Source of the DNA: Streptomyces cylindrosporus
GTDB lineage: Bacteria > Actinomycetota > Actinomycetes > Streptomycetales > Streptomycetaceae
NCBI RefSeq assembly: GCF_022698165.1
Contig: NZ_JALDAY010000016.1
Span: 1 to 64,000 of the forward strand
Reading direction: 5' to 3'
DNA length: 64,000 bases
Shown here: positions 8,081-16,555 of the stretch, in pieces
Position numbering within the stretch: the first letter of the stretch is position 1
Layout of the letters: each line of letters opens with the position of its first letter
The notes under the pieces: model-generated
What the model was told of the DNA's origin: nothing
The model's database searches: none
Seen by the model: only the letters and a program-made list of their open reading frames with translations
Program-made: the position numbers and the translations under genes

Positions 8081-11000
8081 CTAACGCTCCTGCTGGTGAG
8101 TGGGGCTCGGGAAGCTGCCGGTCTGGCCGGTACCGGCCTGTCGACCCTGCGCGATGCCCCGACGGAGATTGGTCAGACGGCCGCGTACGTCGTCAGGCGC
8201 ACGCGAGACTGCCGGACCGCTTTGGTGCTGTTGCTGCTGAGCCGTGCCCGGGACGAGGTTCGCCCGGGGCACCCGGCGCGGCAGGCCGGAGGTGGTGACG
8301 CCGCCCGCGGCCGGCTGCCGGACGCGCTCTGCCTGCCGGACGAGGTCGTCGTTCGGCGAGCTGCGCCAGCTGGAGGTCGCGGGACGCTGGGGTGCGGCGG
8401 GCGCGGCCGGAGCCTGCGACTGCTGCGGGGCGGGAGCGGAGCCGTTGCCGTTCGGCCGGCCACCGCCCGGTCCGCCGTGGAACCAGTTGGTCTCCAGGGT
8501 GTCGTACAGCGGGGTACGACCGTCGCCGGGGCCGGAGGCCGGCGGCAGCGCCTCGGGCTCCTGGCGGGCGGGCCGCTGCTGCGGACGCGGCGGGACCGGC
8601 GGACGCTGGGCACCGAAGTCGCCCTGCGGACGCTCGAACTGCCCGGTGCCGCCGCCGTTCTGACGGCCCGGCAGCGAGTGCTGGCCGGTGGAGCTGCCGT
8701 CGTAGCCCGGGGTGGCGAACTGGCCCGTGGAGCTGGGGTCGTAGGCCGTCGGGCTCGCGAACTGGCCGGTGTTCGCCGGGTTGTTCGGGTTGTTCTGGCC
8801 GCTCGGCCCGCCGAAGACGTCCGAGCGGACGAACTGACCCGAGCTGCCGTTCGCACCGGGCTGCGCGTACTCCTGGCGGCCGAACTGCCCGGTGTTCTGC
8901 GGCGATTCGGCGCCCGGACGCGGGAACTGCCCGGTGTTCTGCGAGGGGTTGGCGCCGGGACGGCCGTACTGGCCCGTGTGCTGCGGGTTGTTCGGGTTGC
9001 TCGCGCCGAAGTCGGGGCGGGGGAACTCGGAGGTGGCGGCGGGACCCTGGCGCTCGTCGGTGCGCCCGATCGCCGGCATCTCGGAGGTCGCGTCGATGCG
9101 CGGCATCCGGGAGGTCTCGTCGTGACCGCGCGGGGTGTCGAGCGAGGCGCGCGGCACCGGCGGCTGCGCGTTCTCGTCGCTCCAGCTCGGCGTGCGCGGC
9201 TGGTTGCCGCCCGGCAGCTCGGCGCGCGGACCACCACGCCCCGGCAGCTGCGGGATGCGCCCACGACGTCCGCGGCCCTGCTTCTGCTCGGAGGGGTTCG
9301 AGGAGTTGCCGGACTGCGGGGACTGCGAGGACTGCGGCGGTACGGCGCCACGAGCGCCGCCGAAGCTGTCCTGACCGCCGAAGGCGTCCTGGGCGCCGAA
9401 ACCGTCCCGGCCCGTGCCCGCGGCCTGGAGGCCCTGCGGCGCGCCCGGCGCCTGCCCGAACCCGGCACCCGCGCCCGCGGGAGCCGGCCGGCCCTGCGGA
9501 GGAGCGGTCGGCGACTGCGGTCCACGCGCACCACCCGGCGCACCCGGACGGCCGTTGCCGTCCCCGGCGCCCGGCAGTGCGGCCCGCGGCCCCTGACCGG
9601 CCCCGAGCCGCCCGCCACCGGAGGGCGCGCCGGCACCGAGGGCACCACCGGGAGCACCGCCCGGCGCACCCGCGCCGAGGGCGGGACCACCGGGCGCACC
9701 GGCACCCGCCTGGCGCCGGGCCGCTGCCACACCGGCGGCGGCCTGCGCGGCGGCCGGGCCACCGGCACCGGCGCCCTGACCGGGCTTGCCCTGCGGCTTC
9801 TTGCCGCCCTGGGCGACGTCCACGGGCAGCATGACCAGCGCGGTCGTACCACCGGAGTCGGACGGGCGCAGCTGGATGCGGATGCCGTGGCGCTGGGACA
9901 GCCGGCCGACCACGAACAGACCCATGCGGCGGGAGACGGAGACGTCCACGGTGGGCGGCGAGGCGAGCCGCTCGTTGATCGCCGCGAGGTCCTCGGGGGA
10001 GAGGCCGATACCGGTGTCGTGGATCTCGATCAGCACGCGGCCGTCGGGCAGCGCGTGACCGGTGACCTTGACCTTGGTCTGCGGGGAGGAGAAGGAGGTC
10101 GCGTTCTCGAGGAGCTCGGCGAGCAGGTGCACGAGGTCGTTGACCACTCGGCCGGCGACCTCGGTCGTCGGCACGGCGGCCAGCTCGATGCGCTCGTACT
10201 GCTCCACCTCGGACGCGGCGGCGCGGAGCACGTCGACCAGCGGGACCGGGCGGGTCCAGCGGCGGCCGGGCTCCTCACCCGCGAGGACGAGGAGGTTCTC
10301 ACCGTTACGGCGCATGCGCGTCGCGAGGTGGTCGAGCTTGAACAGCGAGGAGAGCTGGTCCGGGTCGGCCTCGCGGGACTCCAGTTCGGAGATGAGCGAG
10401 AGCTGACGCTGGATGAGGCCCTGGGAGCGGCGCGAGAGGTTGGTGAACATCGCGTTGACGTTGCCCCGCAGGAGGGCCTGCTCGGCGGCGAGGCGGACCG
10501 CCTCGCGGTGCACGTCGTCGAAGGCCGCGGCCACCTGGCCGATCTCGTCCCGGGAGTGCACACCGACCGACTCGACGGAGGTGTCGACGTCCTGCGGGTC
10601 CGACTCCGACAGCTGCTTGACCAGCTCGGGCAGCCGGTCCTGGGCGACCTTGTTGGCGGTCTCCTGCAGGCGGCGCAGCGAGCGGATCATGGAGCGGGCG
10701 ATGACGAAGGCGCCGACGAGGGAGACGCCGAGCACGAGCAGGATCAGCGCACCGGAGATGATCGCCTCGCGCTCGGAGGCGGAGCGCAGCTCGCGGGCCT
10801 TCTGCTCCATGTCCTCGAGCAGCGTGTGCTCGATCTTCTTCATCTGCTCGATCTTGGTCGAGCTGTCGTCCACCCAGTCCTGGTACGACCGCTTCTGCAG
10901 GTCCTGCAAGCCGCCCTGGCCGGCCAGCGCGCGGCTGGCGTAGGTGTCGGTGGCCTTGATGGTCGCGTTGTTCTCCTCGATGGGCTTGAGGAGCGCGGCG

Positions 11001-11962
11001 GCCTTCTCGGTGCCGTAGATGCTCTTGAAGCTGCGCAGCTCGGAGATCTGGCTCTCCAGCGCCGAGTCGGCGTAGAGGCGGTCGTTCTCCGACAGCTGGC
11101 CGAAGCTGGAGTTGTTCGCGGGCAGGGCGGCCGCCAGGATCGCACGCTGCATCGACGCGTACTCCTTGGCGGAGGAGAACGCCGCCAGGGCGCGGGTGCG
11201 CTGGATCATCTCGGGGTTGCTGGTGGCCTCGGCCATGTCCTGGGAGAGGTCCAGCAGGTGCGTGATGAGCCGGTGGTAGGCCTCGACGGTCTGCGAGGAG
11301 TTGAGCTTCGCCTCGTACGCGCTGGCCCGGTCCTTCGGCAGGTCCTCCAGGTCGCTGACCACGCCGACGAGGCTCTCGCGGACACCCTGGAGGGAACCGT
11401 CGCCGTTGGAGGTGTCGATCTGCTCGGCGGCGTCGATGAAGTTCTGCTTGGCCCGGTCCGTCTTGTCCCGGTAGCCCTTGACCGTGTAGTCGCTCGCCTT
11501 GGAGCCGTGCGCCAGCGGACCGGCCGACTGGTCGCGCTCCTCCTGGAGCGCGGCGGCCAGCTCGGTGGCCTGCTTGGTCATCTCCGTCAGCAGCTTCATG
11601 TTGTCGAGCTGCTGGATGTCGTCCATGTTGTCGCTGATGCGCAGGGCACCCAGCGAGGTGGCGGCGACCACGGGGAGCGCGAGCAGCGAGACCAGGCGCG
11701 TGGAGATACGCCAGTTGCGCAGCGCGACGCGCGAGCCGGGGCCGCTCGGACCCTTGGGCGGCTTGACCGGCGGAGCGGTGGCCGGCGATCCGGTGGGGGC
11801 CGACGCGCCGGGGCGCCCGGAGCGCTCACCGCCGTCGCCGGACGGTGCCGGGCCCGGGTTCTGGGCGTGCTGGGGCGAGGAACTGCCGTTTACGGGGCCA
11901 GTCCCGCCGTGCGGCTCCGGCTCAGCCGAAGCACTGCCATCCCTCTTGAAACGTCCCTGCAC
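8081..11962 (-). CDS. cvnA1: Conservon sensor histidine-kinase-like protein CvnA (second cluster)
   Basis: About 1293 aa from the GTG at 11960-11962 (VQGRFKRDGSASAEPEP). The frame stays open to 12187, but that upstream part is Arg-rich and unlike the family, so I did not use it. Architecture matches the other CvnA: Pro-rich N-terminus, TM1, extracytoplasmic helical nitrate/nitrite-sensor-like domain, TM2 with HAMP, helix LFKLDHLATRMRRNGENLL, GHKL ATPase with LLAELLENAT and HDTGIGL. A cytosolic tail of more than 500 residues follows. Its first part is Gly/Ala/Pro-rich (GAPGG repeats). Later come TSxMP/TSEFP motifs and about nine TGQF-type repeats, then a VxRAPDDVRGRLTNLRRG motif shared with the other CvnA at the extreme C-terminus. 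Confidence 0.9.
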   Translation of the reverse strand: MQGRFKRDGSASAEPEPHGGTGPVNGSSSPQHAQNPGPAPSGDGGERSGRPGASAPTGSPATAPPVKPPKGPSGPGSRVALRNWRISTRLVSLLALPVVAATSLGALRISDNMDDIQQLDNMKLLTEMTKQATELAAALQEERDQSAGPLAHGSKASDYTVKGYRDKTDRAKQNFIDAAEQIDTSNGDGSLQGVRESLVGVVSDLEDLPKDRASAYEAKLNSSQTVEAYHRLITHLLDLSQDMAEATSNPEMIQRTRALAAFSSAKEYASMQRAILAAALPANNSSFGQLSENDRLYADSALESQISELRSFKSIYGTEKAAALLKPIEENNATIKATDTYASRALAGQGGLQDLQKRSYQDWVDDSSTKIEQMKKIEHTLLEDMEQKARELRSASEREAIISGALILLVLGVSLVGAFVIARSMIRSLRRLQETANKVAQDRLPELVKQLSESDPQDVDTSVESVGVHSRDEIGQVAAAFDDVHREAVRLAAEQALLRGNVNAMFTNLSRRSQGLIQRQLSLISELESREADPDQLSSLFKLDHLATRMRRNGENLLVLAGEEPGRRWTRPVPLVDVLRAAASEVEQYERIELAAVPTTEVAGRVVNDLVHLLAELLENATSFSSPQTKVKVTGHALPDGRVLIEIHDTGIGLSPEDLAAINERLASPPTVDVSVSRRMGLFVVGRLSQRHGIRIQLRPSDSGGTTALVMLPVDVAQGGKKPQGKPGQGAGAGGPAAAQAAAGVAAARRQAGAGAPGGPALGAGAPGGAPGGALGAGAPSGGGRLGAGQGPRAALPGAGDGNGRPGAPGGARGPQSPTAPPQGRPAPAGAGAGFGQAPGAPQGLQAAGTGRDGFGAQDAFGGQDSFGGARGAVPPQSSQSPQSGNSSNPSEQKQGRGRRGRIPQLPGRGGPRAELPGGNQPRTPSWSDENAQPPVPRASLDTPRGHDETSRMPRIDATSEMPAIGRTDERQGPAATSEFPRPDFGASNPNNPQHTGQYGRPGANPSQNTGQFPRPGAESPQNTGQFGRQEYAQPGANGSSGQFVRSDVFGGPSGQNNPNNPANTGQFASPTAYDPSSTGQFATPGYDGSSTGQHSLPGRQNGGGTGQFERPQGDFGAQRPPVPPRPQQRPARQEPEALPPASGPGDGRTPLYDTLETNWFHGGPGGGRPNGNGSAPAPQQSQAPAAPAAPQRPATSSWRSSPNDDLVRQAERVRQPAAGGVTTSGLPRRVPRANLVPGTAQQQQHQSGPAVSRAPDDVRGRLTNLRRGIAQGRQAGTGQTGSFPSPTHQQER
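8634..8990 (-). repeat. TGQF short-motif repeats in the CvnA1 tail
   Basis: About nine copies of (N/S)TGQF or close variants (TGQY, TGQH, SGQF) spaced 12-20 residues apart, within the disordered tail. At DNA level they appear on the plus strand as recurring GAACTG-CC. The other conservon CvnA lacks this motif and has YEEQQ-type repeats instead. Confidence 0.75.
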
Positions 11963-12481
11963 TAGCGTCGCAACCTCTGGACCAGGCGCCCCTCCGCGTG
12001 AACGGAAAGACACGGTGTCGGCGTTTGGGGAGCGCCCTGAACGCGCCCCCCTGATGGTCTTGAGTGACCGGCGCTGGTTCCCCCTCTCGCCGCCACTCGG
12101 CGCTCGGTTGCGCCCCCTGTGCGCCGGCTCGATCCTGCGGCGGTCCGTGGCATTCCAGCACAGTGCAGGATCTCCAACAAGGCTCACGGGTCATGCCGTG
12201 ACCTAAGTGACAGCACGTGAGTACGGAGTAACCAGGCGTAGAAAGGGATCTTCCCTAAAACGGGCGTAACTCCGCGAGTTGGACGGGATCGGGCGGTGTC
12301 CCAGTCGCCATGATCAGGAGCGGAATGATGCCTTCAGGGGGTCAATGTCCGTTTCGTTGGGGTGGGTTGCGGGCCTGAATTGACCGGTTTGCCGGTCGCC
12401 CCGTGAGCAAACTCACACGCCGATCATGGGCTCCTCACGGCTTCCCGTGGGAATTGGATGTTTAGCCTGACGCTTTACAAG
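11963..12481. promoter_or_regulatory. Region upstream of cvnA1
   Basis: About 520 nt between the chosen cvnA1 start and the next plus-strand gene. The only notable element is TGAGTACG at 12218-12225, inside GTGAGTACGGAGTA. The same octamer occurs twice upstream of the other conservon. No convincing tRNA, riboswitch or extra gene was seen. Confidence 0.4.
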
Positions 12482-12715
12482 ATGCAGGCAACTGCCAACC
12501 CACACACCGACGACAGGGTCAGTACAACCGTGAAGACGACGATGATGTTCCACAACATAGCCAACCCGCGGCGCACGACCCTGGCGCACCTCGAGGACGC
12601 CGACACCCTGCAGACCCCCGAGCAGGAGCACGCCCTCGACCTTCCCGCACAGACCGCCAACCCCAGGCGCACCGTCCTCATGGAGATCCCCGCCACCGCC
12701 TCCGTCGCGGAGTAG
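12482..12715 (+). CDS. Small protein with duplicated ANPRRT motif, unknown function
   Basis: About 77 aa from the ATG at 12482; an in-frame ATG at 12458 would add 8 residues, and ATGs at 12539-12544 are also possible. None has a good Shine-Dalgarno, so the start is uncertain. The hexapeptide ANPRRT followed by (T/V)L occurs twice, about 35 residues apart (near residues 25 and 60). Between them is an acidic segment (HLEDADTLQTPEQEHALDL). No Cys, signal peptide or membrane helix. Codon third positions become strongly GC-rich from about 12540 on, supporting this strand and frame. The size and duplicated motif are reminiscent of peptide precursors, but no modifying enzymes are adjacent. Confidence 0.6.
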   Translation: MQATANPHTDDRVSTTVKTTMMFHNIANPRRTTLAHLEDADTLQTPEQEHALDLPAQTANPRRTVLMEIPATASVAE

Positions 12716-12839
12716 TACGCACCCGGCGCACTGATCACTCAAGCCGCCCGCCCGCAGTAATGCGCAAGTCGGCGGCTTGCTCCCGCGTTAGCCTGGAGCG
12801 TCAGACTCCACCGGCTTCAGTGAGGGGCGCCAGGATCCC

Positions 12840-13625
12840 GTGCGCATCGCCAGATTCTCCATCGACGGGAACGTCGCCTTCGGCGCGGTCGAGGGCGACA
12901 GGCCGGACGAGCTCGTCCTCGACATCATCAAGGGCATCCCGTTCGCGGACTTCGAGCTCTCCGGCACGAAGGTCCCGGTGAGCAAGGTCAGGCTGCTGCC
13001 GCCGGTGCTCCCCAACAAGGTCGTGGCCTTCGGCCGCAACTACGCGGAGCACGCGCGCGAGCTGGGCAACGAGGTGCCGGACGCGCCGTTCGCCTTCTTC
13101 AAGCCCGCCACCTCCGTGATCGGCCCCGGCGACGAGATCCAGTACCCCTCCTTCTCCGAGGAACTGCACCACGAGGCCGAGCTCGCCGTGGTCATCGGCC
13201 GGATGTGCCGCGAGGTCCCGCGCGAGCGGGTGGCCGACGTGATCTTCGGCTACACCTGCGCCAACGACGTCACCGCGCGTGACGTGCAGCGGCGCGAGAA
13301 GCAGTGGGCCCGGGCCAAGGGCTTCGACACCTCCTGCCCGCTCGGCCCCTGGGTGGAGACGGACATCGGCCTCGCCACCGCGTCCGACCTGACCATCCAG
13401 CTCACGGTCAACGGCGAACAACGCCAGCTCGGCCGCACCAGCGAGATGATCCACCCGATCGAGGATCTGATCGTCAACATCACCGAGGCCATGACGCTGC
13501 TCCCCGGCGACGTGATCCTCACGGGCACCCCGGCAGGCGTCGGGCCGCTCACCGTCGGCGACGAGGTCGCCGTCACCATCGAAGGCATCGGCACTCTCAC
13601 CAACAAGGTTGTCAAGCGTGGCTAG
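12840..13625 (+). CDS. Fumarylacetoacetate hydrolase family protein
   Basis: 261-aa FAH-superfamily enzyme, probably a metal-dependent C-C hydrolase or decarboxylase acting on a beta-keto acid; the exact substrate is unknown. Family signatures: VVAFGRNYAEHARELG, FFKPATSVIGPGD, the metal-binding acidic set HHEAELAVVIG (about residues 110-120), FGYTCANDVTARDVQ and the closing LTGTPAGVGPLTVGDEV. GTG start with AGGA 6 nt upstream. Its last 8 nt overlap the start of gltX, implying one transcript with coupled translation. Confidence 0.92.
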   Translation: MRIARFSIDGNVAFGAVEGDRPDELVLDIIKGIPFADFELSGTKVPVSKVRLLPPVLPNKVVAFGRNYAEHARELGNEVPDAPFAFFKPATSVIGPGDEIQYPSFSEELHHEAELAVVIGRMCREVPRERVADVIFGYTCANDVTARDVQRREKQWARAKGFDTSCPLGPWVETDIGLATASDLTIQLTVNGEQRQLGRTSEMIHPIEDLIVNITEAMTLLPGDVILTGTPAGVGPLTVGDEVAVTIEGIGTLTNKVVKRG

Positions 13626-15093
13626 CGCACCCGTCCGCGTACGTTTCTGCCCGTCGCCCACCGGTAACCCCCATGTGGGCCTGGTCCGCACCGCCCTGTT
13701 CAACTGGGCCTTCGCCCGCCACCACCAGGGCACGCTCGTCTTCCGCATCGAGGACACCGACGCGGCCCGCGACTCCGAGGAGTCGTACGACCAGCTCCTC
13801 GACGCGATGCGCTGGCTGGGCTTCGACTGGGACGAGGGCCCCGAGATCGGCGGCCCGCACGCGCCCTACCGCCAGTCGCAGCGGATGGACATCTACGCCG
13901 ACGTCGCGCGGAAGCTCCTCGCCGCCGGGCACGCCTACCACTGCTACTGCTCCCAGGAGGAGCTGGACACCCGCCGCGAGGCCGCCCGCGCCGCCGGTCG
14001 GCCGTCCGGTTACGACGGCCACTGCCGCGACCTCACCGAGGCGCAGGTCGAGGAGTACAAGGCCCAGGGCCGCACCCCGATCGTCCGCTTCCGGATGCCC
14101 GACGAGACGATCACCTTCACGGACCTGGTCCGCGGCGAGCTGACGTTCACCCCGGAGAACGTCCCGGACTACGGGATCGTACGAGCCAACGGCGCGCCCC
14201 TGTACACGCTCGTGAACCCGGTCGACGATGCCCTGATGGAGATCACCCACGTCCTGCGCGGCGAGGACCTGCTGTCCTCCACCCCGCGGCAGATCGCGCT
14301 CTACAAGGCGCTGATCGAGCTGGGCATCGCCAAGCAGACCCCGGCCTTCGGGCACCTGCCCTACGTCATGGGCGAGGGCAACAAGAAGCTCTCCAAGCGC
14401 GACCCGGAGTCCTCGCTCAACCTCTACCGCGAGCGCGGCTTTCTGCCCGAGGGGCTGCTCAACTACCTCTCCCTGCTCGGCTGGTCGCTCTCCGCCGACC
14501 AGGACATCTTCACGATCGACGAGATGGTCGCGGCCTTCGACATCGCGGACGTCCAGCCCAACCCGGCCCGCTTCGACCTGAAGAAGTGCGAGTCGATCAA
14601 CGGCGACCACATCCGCATGCTGGACGTGAAGGACTTCACGGAGCGCTGTGCCCCCTGGCTGCGGGCGCCGTTCGCGCCCTGGGCCCCGGAGGACTTCGAC
14701 GAGTCCAAGTGGCACGCGATCGCCCCGCACGCCCAGACCCGCCTCAAGGTCCTGTCGGAGATCACCGACAACGTCGACTTCCTGTTCCTGCCGGAGCCGG
14801 TCTTCGACGAGGCGTCCTGGAACAAGGCGATGAAGGAGGGCAGCGACGCGCTCCTGACGACCGCCCGCGAGAAGCTGGAGTCCGCCGACTGGACCTCCGC
14901 GGAGTCCCTCAAGGAGGCCGTCCTGGCCGCCGGCGAGGCCCACGGCCTCAAGCTCGGCAAGGCTCAGGCCCCGGTCCGCGTCGCGGTCACCGGCCGCACG
15001 GTGGGCCTGCCCCTCTTCGAGTCCCTGGAGGTCCTGGGCAAGGAGAAGACCCTGGCGAGGATCGACAGGGCCCTGGCGAAGCTGACGTCGTAA
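13618..15093 (+). CDS. gltX: Glutamyl-tRNA synthetase
   Basis: 491-aa class I aminoacyl-tRNA synthetase charging tRNA-Glu. HIGH-type motif PSPTGNPHVGL lies near residue 12 and the KMSKS-type motif KLSKR near residue 260. GTG start at 13618 (MASAPVRVRF) chosen because AAGG is 9 nt upstream; an in-frame TTG at 13609 would add three residues. It overlaps the FAH gene stop. Three tRNA-Glu and two tRNA-Gln genes lie 1 kb downstream. Streptomyces normally make Gln-tRNA through mischarging and GatCAB, so a nondiscriminating role is expected from biology rather than seen here. Confidence 0.96.
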   Translation: MASAPVRVRFCPSPTGNPHVGLVRTALFNWAFARHHQGTLVFRIEDTDAARDSEESYDQLLDAMRWLGFDWDEGPEIGGPHAPYRQSQRMDIYADVARKLLAAGHAYHCYCSQEELDTRREAARAAGRPSGYDGHCRDLTEAQVEEYKAQGRTPIVRFRMPDETITFTDLVRGELTFTPENVPDYGIVRANGAPLYTLVNPVDDALMEITHVLRGEDLLSSTPRQIALYKALIELGIAKQTPAFGHLPYVMGEGNKKLSKRDPESSLNLYRERGFLPEGLLNYLSLLGWSLSADQDIFTIDEMVAAFDIADVQPNPARFDLKKCESINGDHIRMLDVKDFTERCAPWLRAPFAPWAPEDFDESKWHAIAPHAQTRLKVLSEITDNVDFLFLPEPVFDEASWNKAMKEGSDALLTTAREKLESADWTSAESLKEAVLAAGEAHGLKLGKAQAPVRVAVTGRTVGLPLFESLEVLGKEKTLARIDRALAKLTS

Positions 15094-15107
15094 CGCACCA
15101 GCGCGAC

Positions 15108-15138
15108 AAGGGCGGTGGCCGACACGGCTGCCGCCCTT
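15108..15138 (+). terminator. gltX terminator
   Basis: 13-bp stem with two G-U pairs (15108-15120 with 15126-15138), loop GACAC, followed by CGGCTTTTCC. It lies 14 nt after the gltX stop. Confidence 0.7.
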
Positions 15139-15205
15139 CGGCTTTTCCCCAGGCCTGCGCACGTTCCGCCTCCCGGCACACCCCTCGGGGCGTTACCGTC
15201 GGATC

Positions 15206-15937
15206 ATGAGCATTCGCGCCGTGGTCTGGGACGTCGACGACACCCTCTTCGACTACACGACCGCGGACCGCGTCGGCATGGGGGCGCATCTCGCCGCCGA
15301 GGGCCTGCTCGGCGGGTACGACACCGTGGAGCAGGCCCTCGTGCGGTGGCGGGAGGTCACCGATCTGCAGTGGGCGCGGTTCTCCGCGGGGGAGTTGTCC
15401 TTCGAGGACCAGCGGCGCGAGCGGATCCGGGTGTTCCTCGGCGAGGCGCTGAGCGACGCCGAGGCCGACGGCTGGTTCGCGCGGTACCTGACGCACTACG
15501 AGGCCGCCTGGGCCCTCTTCCCGGACGTCCTGCCGGTCCTGGACGCCCTCGCCGCCAGCCACCGGCACGCCGTGCTGTCCAACTCCAGCATCCACGTCCA
15601 GGACCGCAAGCTGCGCGCCCTCGGTGTGCACGACCGCTTCGAGGTCATCCTCTGCGCCGCCGAACTCGGTGTCTCCAAACCCGAGGCCGGCGCCTTCCTG
15701 GCCGCCTGCGACGCCCTCGACCTCGCACCGCGGGAGGTCGCGTACGTCGGCGACCACCCGGAGATCGACGGACGCGGCGCCGCCGAGGCCGGGCTGCTGT
15801 CCGTGTGGATCGACCGTGCGGGCGTCCACATCGGCGACGATGCCCCCGTCGGCCGCCGCAGGATCGCCTCCCTCGCCGAACTCCCCGCGATCCTCGGCGC
15901 GGATACCCGTTTTGGAGCCCCGTCCACCTTCGGGTAA
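15206..15937 (+). CDS. HAD-family hydrolase
   Basis: 243-aa haloacid dehalogenase-superfamily phosphatase. Motif I is WDVDDTLFD (residues 9-17, DxDxT), a helical cap follows, motif II is VLSNSS, motif III K is in GVSKPEAG, and motif IV is YVGDHPEIDGRGA. This is the YjjG/2-haloalkanoic acid dehalogenase-like subgroup; the substrate cannot be predicted. ATG start. A good promoter for the downstream tRNA array overlaps its stop codon. Confidence 0.88.
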   Translation: MSIRAVVWDVDDTLFDYTTADRVGMGAHLAAEGLLGGYDTVEQALVRWREVTDLQWARFSAGELSFEDQRRERIRVFLGEALSDAEADGWFARYLTHYEAAWALFPDVLPVLDALAASHRHAVLSNSSIHVQDRKLRALGVHDRFEVILCAAELGVSKPEAGAFLAACDALDLAPREVAYVGDHPEIDGRGAAEAGLLSVWIDRAGVHIGDDAPVGRRRIASLAELPAILGADTRFGAPSTFG

Positions 15938-15940
15938 TGT
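15912..15940 (+). promoter_or_regulatory. Probable promoter of the tRNA array
   Basis: TTGGAG (15912-15917), 17-nt spacer, TAATGT (15935-15940). The -10 element overlaps the HAD gene TAA. The first tRNA begins 88 nt downstream. Confidence 0.6.
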
Positions 15941-16027
15941 TCTTCCTGCGCCGCCGGGGAGCGGGCCGAAAGGCCGGAACCGACGGAGCGAACTAGAACA
16001 AGATCCCCGCAGGGGCTTGCGTTCCAG

Positions 16028-16099
16028 TGGCCTATGGTGTAATTGGCAGCACGACTGATTCTGGTTCAGTTAGTCTTGGTTCGAGTCCAGGTAGGCCAG
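16028..16099 (+). tRNA. tRNA-Gln (CTG)
   Basis: 72 nt. Acceptor arms TGGCCTA/TAGGCCA pair fully, discriminator G. Anticodon CTG in loop TTCTGGT. T-loop GGTTCGAGTCC. CCA is not encoded. Confidence 0.95.
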
Positions 16100-16121
16100 C
16101 TCGCGGAGCTCATCCGCAAAA

Positions 16122-16194
16122 GCCCCCGTTGTGTAGCGGCCTAGCACGCTGCCCTCTCAAGGCAGTAGCGCCGGTTCGAATCCGGTCGGGGGTA
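16122..16194 (+). tRNA. tRNA-Glu (CTC), copy 1
   Basis: 73 nt. Acceptor GCCCCCG pairs with CGGGGGT (G-U at the end), discriminator A. Anticodon loop CTCTCAA gives CTC. Its anticodon stem (CTGCC/GGCAG) differs slightly from copies 2 and 3. Confidence 0.95.
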
Positions 16195-16222
16195 CGGAGA
16201 TCTTCTACGGATGATCGCTAGG

Positions 16223-16295
16223 GCCCCCGTTGTGTAGCGGCCTAGCACGCCGCCCTCTCAAGGCGGTAGCGCCGGTTCGAATCCGGTCGGGGGTA
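16223..16295 (+). tRNA. tRNA-Glu (CTC), copy 2
   Basis: 73 nt, same structure as copy 1 but with anticodon stem CCGCC/GGCGG. Identical to copy 3. Confidence 0.95.
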
Positions 16296-16316
16296 CAAAC
16301 TGGTCTAAACCATCAT

Positions 16317-16388
16317 TGGTCTATGGTGTAATTGGCAGCACGACTGATTCTGGTTCAGTTAGTCTTGGTTCGAGTCCAGGTAGACCAG
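16317..16388 (+). tRNA. tRNA-Gln (CTG), copy 2
   Basis: 72 nt, identical to the first tRNA-Gln except for the compensated acceptor pair TGGTCTA/TAGACCA. The compensatory change confirms both are real tRNAs. Confidence 0.95.
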
Positions 16389-16430
16389 CTCGGATCTGCG
16401 GCGGTGCACGTCAACGCTCGCAAGATCCTC

Positions 16431-16503
16431 GCCCCCGTTGTGTAGCGGCCTAGCACGCCGCCCTCTCAAGGCGGTAGCGCCGGTTCGAATCCGGTCGGGG
16501 GTA
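16431..16503 (+). tRNA. tRNA-Glu (CTC), copy 3
   Basis: 73 nt, identical to copy 2. Last tRNA of the array, followed within 10 nt by a terminator. Confidence 0.95.
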
Positions 16504-16511
16504 CTCGAAAG

Positions 16512-16541
16512 GAAGGCCCTCCGCTGAGGCGGGGGGCCTTC
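16512..16541. terminator. Terminator between the tRNA array and the MerR gene
   Basis: 13-bp stem with one G-U/G-T wobble (16512-16524 with 16529-16541) and loop TGAG. It separates the converging tRNA array and MerR-family gene, so it probably serves both. Confidence 0.7.
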
Positions 16542-16555
16542 GTCGTGTCCGCCGG

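Noticed and set aside
11963..12187. 75-residue N-terminal extension of CvnA1 to the upstream start
   Set aside because: It is Arg-rich and unlike the paralogue; the GTG at 11960-11962 begins the family-like VQGRFKRDG sequence.
12475..12738. Minus-strand ORF with a C-terminal hydrophobic stretch opposite the ANPRRT protein
   Set aside because: GC at third codon positions favours the plus strand, the hydrophobic run is at an odd position, and no start signal is visible.
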